From contig DUQR01000006.1 in NCBI GenBank assembly GCA_012837715.1, positions 1 to 57,476 on the forward strand: 57,476 nt of DNA. Reading direction: 5' to 3'. Below the pieces are notes generated by a model that was not told the origin of the DNA, ran no database searches, and saw nothing but the letters and a program-made list of their open reading frames with translations. The position numbers and the translations under genes were made by a program. This DNA comes from Bacillota bacterium. Its GTDB lineage: Bacteria > Bacillota > UBA4882 > UBA10575. Position 1 is the first letter of the stretch; each line of letters begins with the position of its first letter. This document shows, piece by piece, positions 8,223 through 17,821 of the stretch.

Positions 8223-8240
8223 AGTAAAAGAACTTTTACT
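8223..8240 (+). promoter_or_regulatory. 18-base palindrome upstream of the xylose-sensing operon
   Basis: AGTAAAAGAACTTTTACT is a perfect palindrome in AT-rich DNA, 50 bases before the first sensor gene. A weak promoter could overlap it (TTACTT 8236-8241, 18-base spacer, TATATT 8260-8265), so a bound protein could block or recruit polymerase. The cognate regulator is unknown. Confidence 0.45.
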
Positions 8241-8289
8241 TACTATTAAATTTATACGATATATTCACCATTTAATTTGGGGTGGAGGA

Positions 8290-9306
8290 ATGAAAGGGAA
8301 AACCATTTTCCTCATAGCTATGGTCGTAATAATTTATGCGATCTATTGGGCCTTTGGCTTCGGAGAAATCCCGGAGAGTTCCGCTGGTCTGTCTTTGGCC
8401 AACCATCGGTACCATTGTATGATAATTACCCGGGTAACAGATGAGGCCTATTGGGAACATGTATTTTCTGGAGTAAAAGCCGTCGCGGCGCAAGAAAACG
8501 TTGCTCTGGAGTGTTATGACTCACGTTTTCGGAATATTAAGGAACTGGAACGTTACTTAGAAATGGCGATCTTATCGCGGATCGATGGCATTCTTCTGTC
8601 TGTACCCAATGAGCCTGGTTTCTTGTCATTAATAAAAGAGGCGGCGGAAAAAGGAATCCCGGTGGTTGCCCTGGTAAATGAGTTTGAAAATAAAGACTAC
8701 CACTCTTTTATTGGGATTAACGCCTATGAGTTAGGATCTAAAACCGGAAAAGCTTTGATTGATGCTACTTCTCATCTTATTTCCCCCCAGATTCAAGTAG
8801 CTGTCCTCGTCACCGCCAGTTTCTCCGATTATAGTTATACGCAATACTTAAATGGCCTGGAAAGTGCAATTGAAAGCAACTCCCGCCTTAATTTGGACCT
8901 GATTATCAGGTCGAAGGGGGGGAGCATTAGCGCGGAAGAACAAACGCAAACGATTCTAAAAAATTATCCGCAGATTCAAGCGATCGTCTGTTCTGATGTC
9001 AGCGATACGCTTGGTGTAGCCAAGGTCGTTGTTGATCTAAACCGGGTTTCACAAGTGACCATCATTGGTAGTGGATTGAATTCAGAGATTGTCCGGTATA
9101 TTAAACGGAATGTAATTTCTGGAGTTTTGACCGATGATCCCTACGAACTTGGGACCCAAGGTCTGCTGGCTTTGCTTCGTTTAATCGAAGGCCATTCGCA
9201 GAAAGAAAACTATTATCTCCCGATTTTTATGGTGAATTCGACTAATGTGGATGAGATGTTTAGTAAGCTCATCATGGAGGAACGGGCTGGTGAGGAAGGT
9301 GAGTAA
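8290..9306 (+). CDS. Membrane-tethered sugar-binding protein, probable sensor input of the adjacent kinase
   Basis: The 338-residue protein has one N-terminal membrane segment (TIFLIAMVVIIYAIYWAF) and then a type I periplasmic binding fold (Peripla_BP_4, ribose/xylose type): WEHVFSGVKAVAAQENV, DGILLSVPNEPG, GIPVVALVNEF, and a C-terminal lobe with AIVCSDVSD. No lipobox or clear cleavage site is seen, so it should stay anchored. ATG 8290 is preferred because the membrane segment starts there; GGTGGAGG precedes it closely. Its end overlaps the kinase start by 17 bases. In clostridial XylFII-LytS-YesN systems a tethered binding protein activates the kinase; this gene's position fits that job. Ligand unproven. 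Confidence 0.75.
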   Translation: MKGKTIFLIAMVVIIYAIYWAFGFGEIPESSAGLSLANHRYHCMIITRVTDEAYWEHVFSGVKAVAAQENVALECYDSRFRNIKELERYLEMAILSRIDGILLSVPNEPGFLSLIKEAAEKGIPVVALVNEFENKDYHSFIGINAYELGSKTGKALIDATSHLISPQIQVAVLVTASFSDYSYTQYLNGLESAIESNSRLNLDLIIRSKGGSISAEEQTQTILKNYPQIQAIVCSDVSDTLGVAKVVVDLNRVSQVTIIGSGLNSEIVRYIKRNVISGVLTDDPYELGTQGLLALLRLIEGHSQKENYYLPIFMVNSTNVDEMFSKLIMEERAGEEGE

Positions 9307-10807
9307 ACAACCGACGCAATCAATCCGCAACAAATTTATGTTTTCGTTTTTAACCATGATCATCATCTTTACTTCGGTAAGTTTTTGTAGCTACTACAGT
9401 CAACGTAATCTGTTATCCAGGATAAACAGTCTCTTGGCGAACTCCATAAAATTAAGGGAATTCAGTTCAAATATTGATAATATAGTAATTTCCTTGGAAA
9501 AATTCCTGATCGAGCGCAGCTCCGACATGTTACGCAGTTACCACCATTATTACCAGGAAGTGGAGTCGGAATATACTAATCTACAAGTTATCGAGGAAAG
9601 CATCGAAAACTATCTGCTCCTAAAAAATATAAAAACGATGACACGGTTGTTTTTGCAGGAAGCCGATTCCGCGGTGCGGTTCAAAAGGGCCAGGGACAGT
9701 GCGGGGTATTCCAGTTCTTTTGGTGAGGTGTTACGTTATAATACCAACATTAAATGGGCGGTAGATCGGTTGATCACCAAACAACTGGAAGAAAACAGTA
9801 TGCAATATCTATTGATATCAGAGCGGATCAACTTTATCCAACGCTTAGGCCTTTTAATGATCGTCCTGGCGATTATCTTTAGTATCCTCTCCACCATATG
9901 GATTGGTTTTCGGTTAACAAAGCCGTTGAAACAATTGGTTGAGGCGGCTGATACAATCTCCCGTGGTGAGTTTCAACTCCCCCCCTTGCCGGTCTCTTCT
10001 AACGACGAAATTGCCGTCGTCTCCCAGGCCTTTAACGAAATGGCGGCAAGTATTGGCAAGCTGATTTCAGAGATTAAAAACAAATCGGATCTGGAAAAGA
10101 AACTTCAAGAACAAGAATACCAGAATTTAGCGATGAAAAATACCCTAAAAGAAGCGGAACTGCACGCTCTCCAATCGCAGATTAATCCCCACTTCTTATT
10201 TAACACCCTCAATGCTGGCGTCCAGTTGGCAATTATGGAGGATGCGGATAAAACAGCTGATTTTATTGATAAAATCTCTAAATTACTCCGCTATAGTCTC
10301 CGCCAAATAAATACGGCGGTGACCATACGCGAAGAAACAAATAACTTAGAAAACTACTTTTTCATCTTAAAAACTAGATATGGCAGCGAGCGGTTTGATT
10401 TACTTATTGAGGTTGATCCGGCAATTGCTGATTTCCAGATCCCGCTCCTGACCATCCAACCGATTGTGGAAAATGCCTTAATCCATGGGGTGGAACAACT
10501 GGAGGAAGGTGGCGAAATCAAGGTCCGTGCTTACCAAAATGATGAATCGGTAATCATTGATGTGTCCGATAACGGACTGGGCATGGACAGCGAGACGGTT
10601 AAAAGATTACAAGAAGGGAGAAAAGTATCCGGTCATACAACTGGGCTTGGCCTTTGGAATGTGCGGGAAAGATTACGGTTATTCTTTGGGCGGGAAAACC
10701 TACTGGAAATTATGAGTATCCCAAAGCAGGGAACGACGATTCGACTTGTTTTACCCAAGGGAAATACTGCTCAGGAGGTGCCTGCGAATGAAAATCCTTG
10801 TGGCTGA
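9290..10807 (+). CDS. LytS/YesM-type sensor histidine kinase
   Basis: The 505-residue protein has two membrane segments (about 18-38 and 190-215) around an extracytoplasmic helical region, then a HAMP domain, the His_kinase signature SQINPHFLFNTLN with phospho-acceptor His301, and an ATPase domain (QPIVENALIHG, DNGLGMD, TGLGLWNVRERL). This is the YesM/LytS family that pairs with AraC-type YesN regulators. GTG 9290 is chosen: GGAGG lies 9 bases upstream at 9276-9280, while the open frame from 9245 lacks a site. It overlaps both neighbours, so the three genes are translationally coupled. Confidence 0.85.
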   Translation: MRKVSKQPTQSIRNKFMFSFLTMIIIFTSVSFCSYYSQRNLLSRINSLLANSIKLREFSSNIDNIVISLEKFLIERSSDMLRSYHHYYQEVESEYTNLQVIEESIENYLLLKNIKTMTRLFLQEADSAVRFKRARDSAGYSSSFGEVLRYNTNIKWAVDRLITKQLEENSMQYLLISERINFIQRLGLLMIVLAIIFSILSTIWIGFRLTKPLKQLVEAADTISRGEFQLPPLPVSSNDEIAVVSQAFNEMAASIGKLISEIKNKSDLEKKLQEQEYQNLAMKNTLKEAELHALQSQINPHFLFNTLNAGVQLAIMEDADKTADFIDKISKLLRYSLRQINTAVTIREETNNLENYFFILKTRYGSERFDLLIEVDPAIADFQIPLLTIQPIVENALIHGVEQLEEGGEIKVRAYQNDESVIIDVSDNGLGMDSETVKRLQEGRKVSGHTTGLGLWNVRERLRLFFGRENLLEIMSIPKQGTTIRLVLPKGNTAQEVPANENPCG

Positions 10808-12380
10808 TGATGAGTTAATCATGTTGGAGTCGGTCTGTAAGATCTTAAAGCAAGAGGAAGGGTTGGTTTTAGAGACGGCACGCACCGGAAGAGAAGCCAT
10901 CGAAAAGGCAGAAACATTTAATCCGGATTTGGTGATCATGGATATTAAAATGCCAGGTATCAATGGTTTAGAGGCTCTTGCGGAGATCCGGCGTTTGATC
11001 CCCTCTGCGGTTTTTATAATTCTATCGGCCTATGATAACTTCATCTATGCCCAGGAAGCAATTAATCTAAATGTCTTTTCCTATTTGGTCAAACCAATAA
11101 ATAAAAGCGACTTACTTCAGATTATCAATAAGGCTAAAAATAAGATCGAACAGATTAAAATCGAACGACAAAAAGACTTGGAACTACGGGAAAGATACAA
11201 AAAGATCATTCCTTTTATCGAAAGCGAATTTTTGCATGCTTTGGTTAATGGGATCAACCGAACGCAATTTTATGAATACCAGAAATTGCTGGGTTTTGAT
11301 TTTAACAGCGGCTTTTTTCTAGCGATCTCCCGACGGGAAGAAACAGCTAGTCCGAATTATGAAGAACATAAATATCAAGTCCGGGAATATCTGGTGTTTC
11401 TTGCTGATAAGATTCGACATCTGTTTAACTGTTTCATTGGCCCGCTGAAGACGAACCCATTAACAATCTTTATTCCGCTTACGATCAATCCGGGAGAAGA
11501 TGCGAAAAAAATCTTAGAGAACTATGGCCGGAAGCTTCTTAAGCACTTGCCGCCCGGAAGGATCGGGCAAGAGATTGTCCTTGGCATCGGCGAAATTTAT
11601 TCGGATCCGACGAAGATTAAACAGTCCTATTACGAAGCGTTTCAAGCGCTCAATAATGCGGGAAGCGACGAAAGAATTGTCTGCTATTGTGATCTGCCAA
11701 AGCCTCCCTGTTTATTGTGGGAGGATCAACTAACCTCTTATTTTCAGGAAGTATGGAATGCCCTCTCCTTTGGGAATGAGACGAAGGTCCAGCTTCTGCT
11801 TGACAAGTTAAACTCCTTATTGCCCCAAATAAGTGAAGAACACAAGGATCAGTTATTATTCGACCTATTGGTTTTTTATCTCACCTCCTACCGAATAGCC
11901 AAAGAAAACTACAATTTTAATCTATTTGTCCCAAGCTATAAACGGATAAGTAAGATTTTTCAAGCAAGTAATAACCTAAGAAAGCTCTTTAGTTTAATTG
12001 CGGCCGATATTAAATTAATGGCTACTTCTGTAAAGGAAAGTAGACAAAATAGCATTAAGCCCATAATCAGAGAGGCGAAAGCGATTATTGACCAAAATTA
12101 TCAGAAGCATATTTCTCTAGAATGGTTGGCGGATATGGTCAATGTCAGTTCTTTTTATTTAAGTCGTTTGTTTAAAGAAGAATTGGGAGAGAGTTTCTCG
12201 GAGTATATAACCAGATTACGGATGGAGAAAACTATCCAGCTATTGTCGAAGGGATGCTCGGTAAAAGAATGTTGTTTCTTGGTAGGTTACAATGACCCCA
12301 ATTATTTCAGCCGGATTTTTAAAAAGCATTTTGGGATAGCCCCGTCCGATTGGGTAGGAAAACAAACAGGTAGCGAGTGA
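10788..12380 (+). CDS. YesN-type response regulator with AraC DNA-binding domain
   Basis: The 530-residue protein has a receiver domain at the N-terminus (acidic pair DD at 7-8, phospho-acceptor Asp52 in VIMDIKMPG, and a lysine in YLVKPI). A middle domain of about 270 residues follows, then two AraC-type helix-turn-helix motifs at the end (HISLEWLADMVNVSSFYLSR and the VGYNDPNYFSRIFKKHFG region). AGGAGGTG (10773-10780) fixes ATG 10788, inside the kinase gene's end. It should be phosphorylated by the upstream kinase and activate the xyl transport genes; the target promoter is inferred to lie before 12472 or 13736. Confidence 0.87.
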   Translation: MKILVADDELIMLESVCKILKQEEGLVLETARTGREAIEKAETFNPDLVIMDIKMPGINGLEALAEIRRLIPSAVFIILSAYDNFIYAQEAINLNVFSYLVKPINKSDLLQIINKAKNKIEQIKIERQKDLELRERYKKIIPFIESEFLHALVNGINRTQFYEYQKLLGFDFNSGFFLAISRREETASPNYEEHKYQVREYLVFLADKIRHLFNCFIGPLKTNPLTIFIPLTINPGEDAKKILENYGRKLLKHLPPGRIGQEIVLGIGEIYSDPTKIKQSYYEAFQALNNAGSDERIVCYCDLPKPPCLLWEDQLTSYFQEVWNALSFGNETKVQLLLDKLNSLLPQISEEHKDQLLFDLLVFYLTSYRIAKENYNFNLFVPSYKRISKIFQASNNLRKLFSLIAADIKLMATSVKESRQNSIKPIIREAKAIIDQNYQKHISLEWLADMVNVSSFYLSRLFKEELGESFSEYITRLRMEKTIQLLSKGCSVKECCFLVGYNDPNYFSRIFKKHFGIAPSDWVGKQTGSE

Positions 12381-12471
12381 GGGATAACTGAATGGACCAA
12401 GAGGATGAATTGCTATCTGTGTTCGATATAACTGCCTCTGGAGACCGTTACAAAAGAGGTGATTATTAATT

Positions 12472-13545
12472 ATGGATTGGAAAAAATTAAGAAACACCCT
12501 GTTTTTACTGGTGCTGTTGTTTCTAATTATCATCAAGACAGTTACTTATTTGTGGAGCTTACCCGCAATCGAGCATAATAACAGTAAATCTTCGCGGGTG
12601 AAGGTTGGTTTAAGCCTGGCTACCCTGCAAGAAGAAAGGTGGAAAAGGGATCGGGATTATTTGGAAGAAAAAATTCTGGAATGTGGAGGAGAATTTATCT
12701 CCTTATCGGCCAATAACGACCATAATTTACAGGTTAAACAGGTGGAATACTTCATAAACAATAAGGTGGATGTCTTGATCATTATTCCTCAAGATCTGGA
12801 CCGCTTAGCGGAAGCGGTGGAAATTGCGAAAAGAGCGGGGATAAAAGTTATTTCCTATGACCGGTTGATTCGAAACGCGGACTTAGACTTATATATCTCG
12901 TTCGATAGTATTAAGGTAGGAGAGTTAATGGCGAAGCGTTTAACGGAAAAGGTTCCTTCCGGACGTTATGTAATTATCAACGGGCCCCGGACCGATCATA
13001 ACTGTTATCTAATTAATCAAGGTTACAGAAATGTGCTGACTCCCTTGATCGAAAAACGTCAGATCGAAATTGTCTACGAAAAATGGGCCGATAATTGGCT
13101 TCCGGAAAAAGCCTATGCCACGATCTCCCGGCTCCTTTTGGATGGTGTGGATTTTGACGCTGTTCTTGCAGCGAATGATGGCCTAGCCAGCGGGGTGATA
13201 GAGGCTTTATCCGAATGGCGTTTGGCTGGGGAAATCCCCGTAACCGGTCATGATGCCGACCTCTCTGCTTGCCAGCGCATTATTGAAGGCACCCAACTGA
13301 TGACCGTTTATAAGCCCATCCGTAAATTGGCTTATCGCGCAGGCGAACTGGCGATGCTTCTGGCGGAGAATAAAGAAATTGCAACAAATAGCCCGGCTGT
13401 TTTTAACGGAAAGAATTATATCCCGGCCGAAATAATAACACCGATCGCGATTGACCAAGCTAATATCAACATCGTCATTGAAGATGATTTCCATCGATCT
13501 GAAGATATCTACCGGAACATACTGAAGGCCGCCAAACAATTATGA
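12472..13545 (+). CDS. Membrane-anchored XylF paralogue (XylFII-like xylose-binding protein)
   Basis: The 357-residue protein is clearly homologous to XylF two genes on: shared blocks include GLSLATLQEERW, DLDLYISFD, DAVLAANDG, ACQRIIEGTQ and TVYKPI. Its N-terminus (TLFLLVLLFLIIIKTVTYLW) is a long hydrophobic segment without a signal-peptidase site, so it is probably membrane-tethered. Tethered XylF homologues (XylFII) act as ligand sensors for LytS/YesN in clostridia. It sits 91 bases after yesN and 190 before xylF. It may therefore be the true xylose sensor, with the protein at 8290 a second sensor. It could also be a surface-retained transport receptor. Confidence 0.8.
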   Translation: MDWKKLRNTLFLLVLLFLIIIKTVTYLWSLPAIEHNNSKSSRVKVGLSLATLQEERWKRDRDYLEEKILECGGEFISLSANNDHNLQVKQVEYFINNKVDVLIIIPQDLDRLAEAVEIAKRAGIKVISYDRLIRNADLDLYISFDSIKVGELMAKRLTEKVPSGRYVIINGPRTDHNCYLINQGYRNVLTPLIEKRQIEIVYEKWADNWLPEKAYATISRLLLDGVDFDAVLAANDGLASGVIEALSEWRLAGEIPVTGHDADLSACQRIIEGTQLMTVYKPIRKLAYRAGELAMLLAENKEIATNSPAVFNGKNYIPAEIITPIAIDQANINIVIEDDFHRSEDIYRNILKAAKQL

Positions 13546-13601
13546 CCGCAAAAAAATGCTATTGTGACTCTTTGGTAAACGGTAATGTAATTTGATGACA
13601 A

Positions 13602-13730
13602 TATAATTATTTAATTCCGCAAGTGATTCTAGATACAAAGTAGTTACTTGATGTTAATTTATGTTTAGGAAAGATGATGAATCTCAATGTGAGACTCATC
13701 AGTTCTTCCAAAAAAAATTTTAAGGAGGAA
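13602..13730 (+). promoter_or_regulatory. Candidate xylF promoter region and leader hairpin
   Basis: TATAAT at 13602-13607 is a good -10 but no -35 is seen at the right distance, as expected for a promoter needing an activator such as YesN. A hairpin follows: GATGAATCTCA (13676-13686) with TGAGACTCATC (13690-13700), one mismatch, no T-tract. AAGGAGGAA at 13722-13730 is the xylF ribosome-binding site. Confidence 0.4.
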
Positions 13731-13735
13731 TTGGC

Positions 13736-14776
13736 GTGAAAAACTTGCGGAATTTTTTGATCATTAGTTTCCTGGTTGTTTTGGTAGCCTCTTCGTTGAG
13801 TATTGCTGCGCCGAAGAGAATCAGGATTGGGTTTTCACTAGCCACTTTGCAGGAGGAAAGATGGGCGAAAGACAGGGACTTCTTTAGAGCAGAAGCGGAA
13901 AGACTGGGTGCCCAGGTTCTGGTGCAAGCAGCCAATAACGACGATGCTTTGCAGATTTCTCAGTGCGAGAACCTGCTTTCGCAGGGGATTGATGTCTTAG
14001 TTATTGTTCCCCATGATGGCGAGGCGGCGGCGGCGGCCGTTGAATCTGCGCATAAATCAAATGTTCCGGTAATTGCCTATGACCGTTTAATCAAAAACTG
14101 CGACCTTGACCTCTATATCTCCTTCGATAATGAGCGAGTTGGCTATTTACAGGCCATGGGTGTTCTTTCCAAGGTTTCTGCGGGTAACTTTGTCTACATT
14201 GGTGGTTCTCCGACCGATAATAACGCTTACTTGGTGAAGAGTGGTTCGATGAAGGCGCTTCAACCCTATATTGACCAAGGGAAGATTAAAATTGTCTATG
14301 ATCAGTTCACCCCCAACTGGGATCCGGCCATTGCCCAAGCGAACATGGAAAACGCCCTCACCATGCTGAACAACCAAGTTGATGCGGTGGTGGCTGCTAA
14401 TGATGGTACTGCCGGTGGCGTCATCCAAGCATTGGCCGACCAAAAACTTGCCGGGAAAGTTCCGGTCTCCGGACAAGATGCCGATTTGGCCGCTTGTCAA
14501 CGGATCGTCGAGGGAACCCAAACGGTGACCGTTTACAAACCGATTAAAGCGATTGCGACTGCCGCTGCCCAAGCTGCTGTTAAGCTAGCCAAGGGAGAAA
14601 AAGTTGAAGCTAACTTGACGGTGGACAATGGTAAAATTGAGGTGCCCTATTTGGCTCTAGATCCGATCCCTGTTTACAAAGAGAACATGTACGATGTCAT
14701 TATTAGAGATGGTTTCTACACGATGGAGGAAGTTTATCGCAATATTCCGAAGAAAGACTGGCCTGCAAAGAAATAG
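13736..14776 (+). CDS. xylF: D-xylose-binding protein of the XylFGH ABC importer
   Basis: The 346-residue secreted protein has a cleavable signal peptide ending near SLSIAA and a two-lobed type I sugar-binding fold. The sequence (IGFSLATLQEERWAKDRDFF, AYDRLIKNCDLDLYISFDNE, AANDGTAGGVIQAL, VSGQDADLAACQRIVEGTQ) is characteristic of XylF. It starts with GTG at 13736, with a strong AAGGAGGAA site 5 bases before. It feeds XylG/XylH immediately downstream. A 12-base-pair hairpin after its stop probably stabilises the xylF message relative to xylGH, the usual way binding protein is made in excess. Confidence 0.93.
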   Translation: MKNLRNFLIISFLVVLVASSLSIAAPKRIRIGFSLATLQEERWAKDRDFFRAEAERLGAQVLVQAANNDDALQISQCENLLSQGIDVLVIVPHDGEAAAAAVESAHKSNVPVIAYDRLIKNCDLDLYISFDNERVGYLQAMGVLSKVSAGNFVYIGGSPTDNNAYLVKSGSMKALQPYIDQGKIKIVYDQFTPNWDPAIAQANMENALTMLNNQVDAVVAANDGTAGGVIQALADQKLAGKVPVSGQDADLAACQRIVEGTQTVTVYKPIKAIATAAAQAAVKLAKGEKVEANLTVDNGKIEVPYLALDPIPVYKENMYDVIIRDGFYTMEEVYRNIPKKDWPAKK

Positions 14777-14806
14777 GTGGGTTACGTCCATACTGTGGTG
14801 TTATTC

Positions 14807-14834
14807 GGGAGAGAGAGGTATTCCTCTCTCTTCC
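14807..14834 (+). other. Intercistronic hairpin between xylF and xylG
   Basis: GGGAGAGAGAGG (14807-14818) pairs with CCTCTCTCTTCC (14823-14834), with one G-U pair and a 4-base loop. No T-tract follows, so mRNA stabilisation or partial termination is more likely than full termination. Confidence 0.6.
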
Positions 14835-14923
14835 TAATATTCGGATTCAGCTCCATTATGAGTATAAACCGCAATCTTCGGACCTAACAATCATTGTTTG
14901 GAACACCGAGAGGAGGAGGTCGT

Positions 14924-16441
14924 ATGGCCGGTTATATCCTGGAAATGAGGAATATTACGAAAGAATTTCCAGGGGTCAAAGCGCTAAACAACGTCAATTT
15001 TAAAGTCCGTCCTGGTGAAATCCATGCGCTTTGCGGCGAAAACGGTGCCGGAAAATCGACACTGATGAAAATACTAAGTGGTGTTTACCCCTATGGAACA
15101 TATAGTGGAGAGATAATTATTGATGGTGAAGAACAAAGATTTAATAATATTGCATCTTCCGAAGCTGCTGGTATAGCCATCATTAATCAGGAGCTAACTG
15201 TGGTAAAACAGTTAACCATTGGCGAGAATATATTTCTTGGTAATGAACCCAATAGATACGGAATCATCAATTGGCATCAGTTATACTACGAATCCAAAAA
15301 GTGGATGTCAGCGGTTAAGTTAGAGATCAATCCGCAAACAAAAGTAGTTAACCTGGGTGTGGGTCATCAGCAGATGGTGGAGATCGCAAAAGCGCTTTCC
15401 AAAAAGGCGAAAATATTAATCCTGGATGAGCCTAGTGCAGCGTTGACGGAGAATGAAGTCGAAACCCTGATGGACATTCTGCGCACGCTAAAGAATGATG
15501 GAGTGACGTGTATTTATATCTCCCATAAAATCAATGAAATTTTCGAGATTGCCGATACAGTTACGATCCTGCGTGATGGTGAGACGATTGGGACTAAACC
15601 AATTGACCAAACCACGGAAAATGAAGTTATTGCCATGATGGTCGGGAGAGAACTATCAAATCGTTTCCCCAGAATTAACCATGAGACCGGTGAAGTAATC
15701 TTTGAGGTTAAGAACTATAATGTTTTTGACCCTGATAATCCCCAAAGAAAGCTCGTCGACAATGCCAGTTTTAATGTCCGGCGGGGTGAGATTCTGGGAA
15801 TTGCCGGTTTAATGGGTGCTGGCCGTACCGAACTGATGAGTAGTATCTTTGGTGGTTTCCCCGGAGAAAGCTATGGCGAGGTTTATATCAATGGCCAAAA
15901 AGTCGAGATTAAAAGTCCCCAAGATGCGATCAATAACGGTTTGGCGATGGTCACCGAAGACCGTAAACGATATGGATTAGTACTAATTCATGATGTTAAA
16001 AAGAATTTGACCCTCGCCAATTTAAAGAATTACTGCAGATCTGGGGTTATTAATCCGAACGAAGAAATTCACGAGTCGCAAGAAATGGTGAACTCTTTAA
16101 GTATCAAAACACCCTCTTTAGAGACAAAAGTGAATAATCTTAGCGGTGGTAACCAACAGAAAGTGGTGGTGGGTAAATGGCTTTTAACGCGACCATTGAT
16201 TCTAATTATGGATGAGCCCACCAGAGGGATTGATGTCGGGGCAAAATACGAGATTTACAGTATTATGAATGAGCTGAAAAAACAAGGGGTTGCAATCATT
16301 ATGATCTCCTCTGAACTACCTGAAATTCTGGGGATGAGTGACAGAATACTTGTCATCTATGAAGGTAAAATCAATGGTGAATTTAGACATGACGAAGCCA
16401 GCCAAGAAAAGATCATGTTGGCAGCGACAGGAGGGAACTAA
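14924..16441 (+). CDS. xylG: Xylose ABC importer ATPase with two nucleotide-binding domains
   Basis: The 505-residue protein has the duplicated sugar-ABC layout. The first domain carries Walker A GENGAGKSTLMKIL, a signature region GVGHQQMVEIAKAL and Walker B LILDEPSAAL. The second has a degenerate Walker A (GLMGAGRTELM) with an intact LSGGNQQKVVVGKWL and LIMDEPTRGIDVG. This asymmetry is normal for the XylG/RbsA/MglA family. ATG 14924 follows GAGGAGGAGG; the open frame from 14894 is too far upstream. It is one base away from xylH, so the two are coupled. Confidence 0.93.
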   Translation: MAGYILEMRNITKEFPGVKALNNVNFKVRPGEIHALCGENGAGKSTLMKILSGVYPYGTYSGEIIIDGEEQRFNNIASSEAAGIAIINQELTVVKQLTIGENIFLGNEPNRYGIINWHQLYYESKKWMSAVKLEINPQTKVVNLGVGHQQMVEIAKALSKKAKILILDEPSAALTENEVETLMDILRTLKNDGVTCIYISHKINEIFEIADTVTILRDGETIGTKPIDQTTENEVIAMMVGRELSNRFPRINHETGEVIFEVKNYNVFDPDNPQRKLVDNASFNVRRGEILGIAGLMGAGRTELMSSIFGGFPGESYGEVYINGQKVEIKSPQDAINNGLAMVTEDRKRYGLVLIHDVKKNLTLANLKNYCRSGVINPNEEIHESQEMVNSLSIKTPSLETKVNNLSGGNQQKVVVGKWLLTRPLILIMDEPTRGIDVGAKYEIYSIMNELKKQGVAIIMISSELPEILGMSDRILVIYEGKINGEFRHDEASQEKIMLAATGGN

Positions 16442-16442
16442 A

Positions 16443-17627
16443 ATGAGCGTTGTTCGAGAATCGACCGAATCGACATTTGTTACTAGAAAAAGTTTGTTTT
16501 CGCGCCTTAACGCCAGATTCGATCTGCGTGCCTACACCATGATTATTGCTTTAGTTATCATCTGGTTGTTTTTTACTGTCCTGACCGAGGGACGGTTTCT
16601 CACTCCTCGTAATATTTCTAACCTTGCCCGTCAAGTGTCAATCACCGCGATCTTGGCCATCGGTATGGTGATGGTTATTGTTACCACCCATATTGAGCTT
16701 TCTGTCGGATCAATTTTGGGGTTGACCGGAGGGATTGCCGGTATATTACAGGTGTGGTATCATGTTCCAACCCCGGTCGCAATTTTAGTTGCCTTGGTCT
16801 TTGGTGCTTTAATCGGGGCCTTTCATGGTTATTGGGTGGCCTATCATAATGTTCCGGCATTTATTGTGACCTTGGCCGGTCTTCTGGCATACCGTGGGAT
16901 TTTATTAGGGATCACCAAAGGCCAAACCGTAGCTCCCCTTCATCCCAGTTTCAGGGTTTTCAGCAGTGGCTACTTGGGTCTTGTTCCTGGGGTAATTTTG
17001 ACTTCGATTATCATCATCGGCTTGGTCTTTGTCCGCGTCTGGTCTCGGCGTTCAAAGCTAAAGTACGGATTTAAAGTCACACCGCTCTATTTGGATATCC
17101 TAACCACCATTCTGTACTGCGGGTTAATTATTCTTGCCACTTATGTCTTATATCAATATGAAGGAATCCCTTATCCGGTAATCGTCGTCTTGTTTCTGGC
17201 GATAATCTTTTCTTTCATCACCAACAACACGAAGTTTGGTCGCCAAGTCTATGCCATGGGCGGAAATGTTGAAGCTGCCCGTTTATCCGGGATCAATGTC
17301 CGCCGGCGGACACTGGTGGTCTTCATCTTTGCGGGTTTACTTGCTTCGATCGCTGGCGTTCTCACCACTGCCCGTTTAAATGCGGCGACAATCACGGCTG
17401 GAGAAGGGGCGGAATTGGATGCCATTGCCTCTTGTGTTATTGGTGGAACGAGCTTTTTGGGTGGGATCGGTAGTATTCCCGGTGCTGTTTTAGGTGCTCT
17501 CGTGATGGCTAGTATCGATAATGGAATGAGCATGATGAATACAGAGGCATACTGGCAACCGATCATTAAGGGTTCGATCCTTCTTTTAGCAGTCTGGTTG
17601 GATATTAAAACGAAAAAAAATAAATAA
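16443..17627 (+). CDS. xylH: Xylose ABC importer membrane permease
   Basis: The 394-residue protein belongs to the BPD_transp_2 family (XylH/RbsC), with about ten to eleven hydrophobic helices. Conserved family sequences include TAILAIGMVMVIVTTHIELSVG, PAFIVTLAGLLAYRGILLG, YAMGGNVEAARLSGINV and ASCVIGGTSFLGGIGS. ATG 16443 lies right after the xylG stop (16439-16441) behind ACAGGAGGGA. It forms the channel for sugar delivered by XylF. A terminator follows at 17693. Confidence 0.93.
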   Translation: MSVVRESTESTFVTRKSLFSRLNARFDLRAYTMIIALVIIWLFFTVLTEGRFLTPRNISNLARQVSITAILAIGMVMVIVTTHIELSVGSILGLTGGIAGILQVWYHVPTPVAILVALVFGALIGAFHGYWVAYHNVPAFIVTLAGLLAYRGILLGITKGQTVAPLHPSFRVFSSGYLGLVPGVILTSIIIIGLVFVRVWSRRSKLKYGFKVTPLYLDILTTILYCGLIILATYVLYQYEGIPYPVIVVLFLAIIFSFITNNTKFGRQVYAMGGNVEAARLSGINVRRRTLVVFIFAGLLASIAGVLTTARLNAATITAGEGAELDAIASCVIGGTSFLGGIGSIPGAVLGALVMASIDNGMSMMNTEAYWQPIIKGSILLLAVWLDIKTKKNK

Positions 17628-17692
17628 ATAAATGATAATTTATAATCTAAAAGTAAATAAATTCCGATCCTTATTATGCGGTATTTATCTAG

Positions 17693-17727
17693 AAAAGAGA
17701 AGGACATAAAGTCTTTCTCTTTTATCT
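17693..17727 (+). terminator. Intrinsic terminator after xylH
   Basis: AAAAGAGAAGGAC (17693-17705) pairs with GTCTTTCTCTTTT (17711-17723) with one G-U pair and a 5-base loop. Confidence 0.8.
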
Positions 17728-17821
17728 CTCTAAATCTTTGTGGTGTTTGACCGGGATATACGAACAATATTAGACCCAATCAAGGAGCTTCCCTACTTTA
17801 ATTTTGGGAGGGGAGATTAGG

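Noticed and set aside
12392..12469. 25-codon open frame between yesN and the XylF paralogue
   Set aside because: It has only a weak ribosome-binding site and no recognisable features; it may be a chance frame over the next gene's leader.
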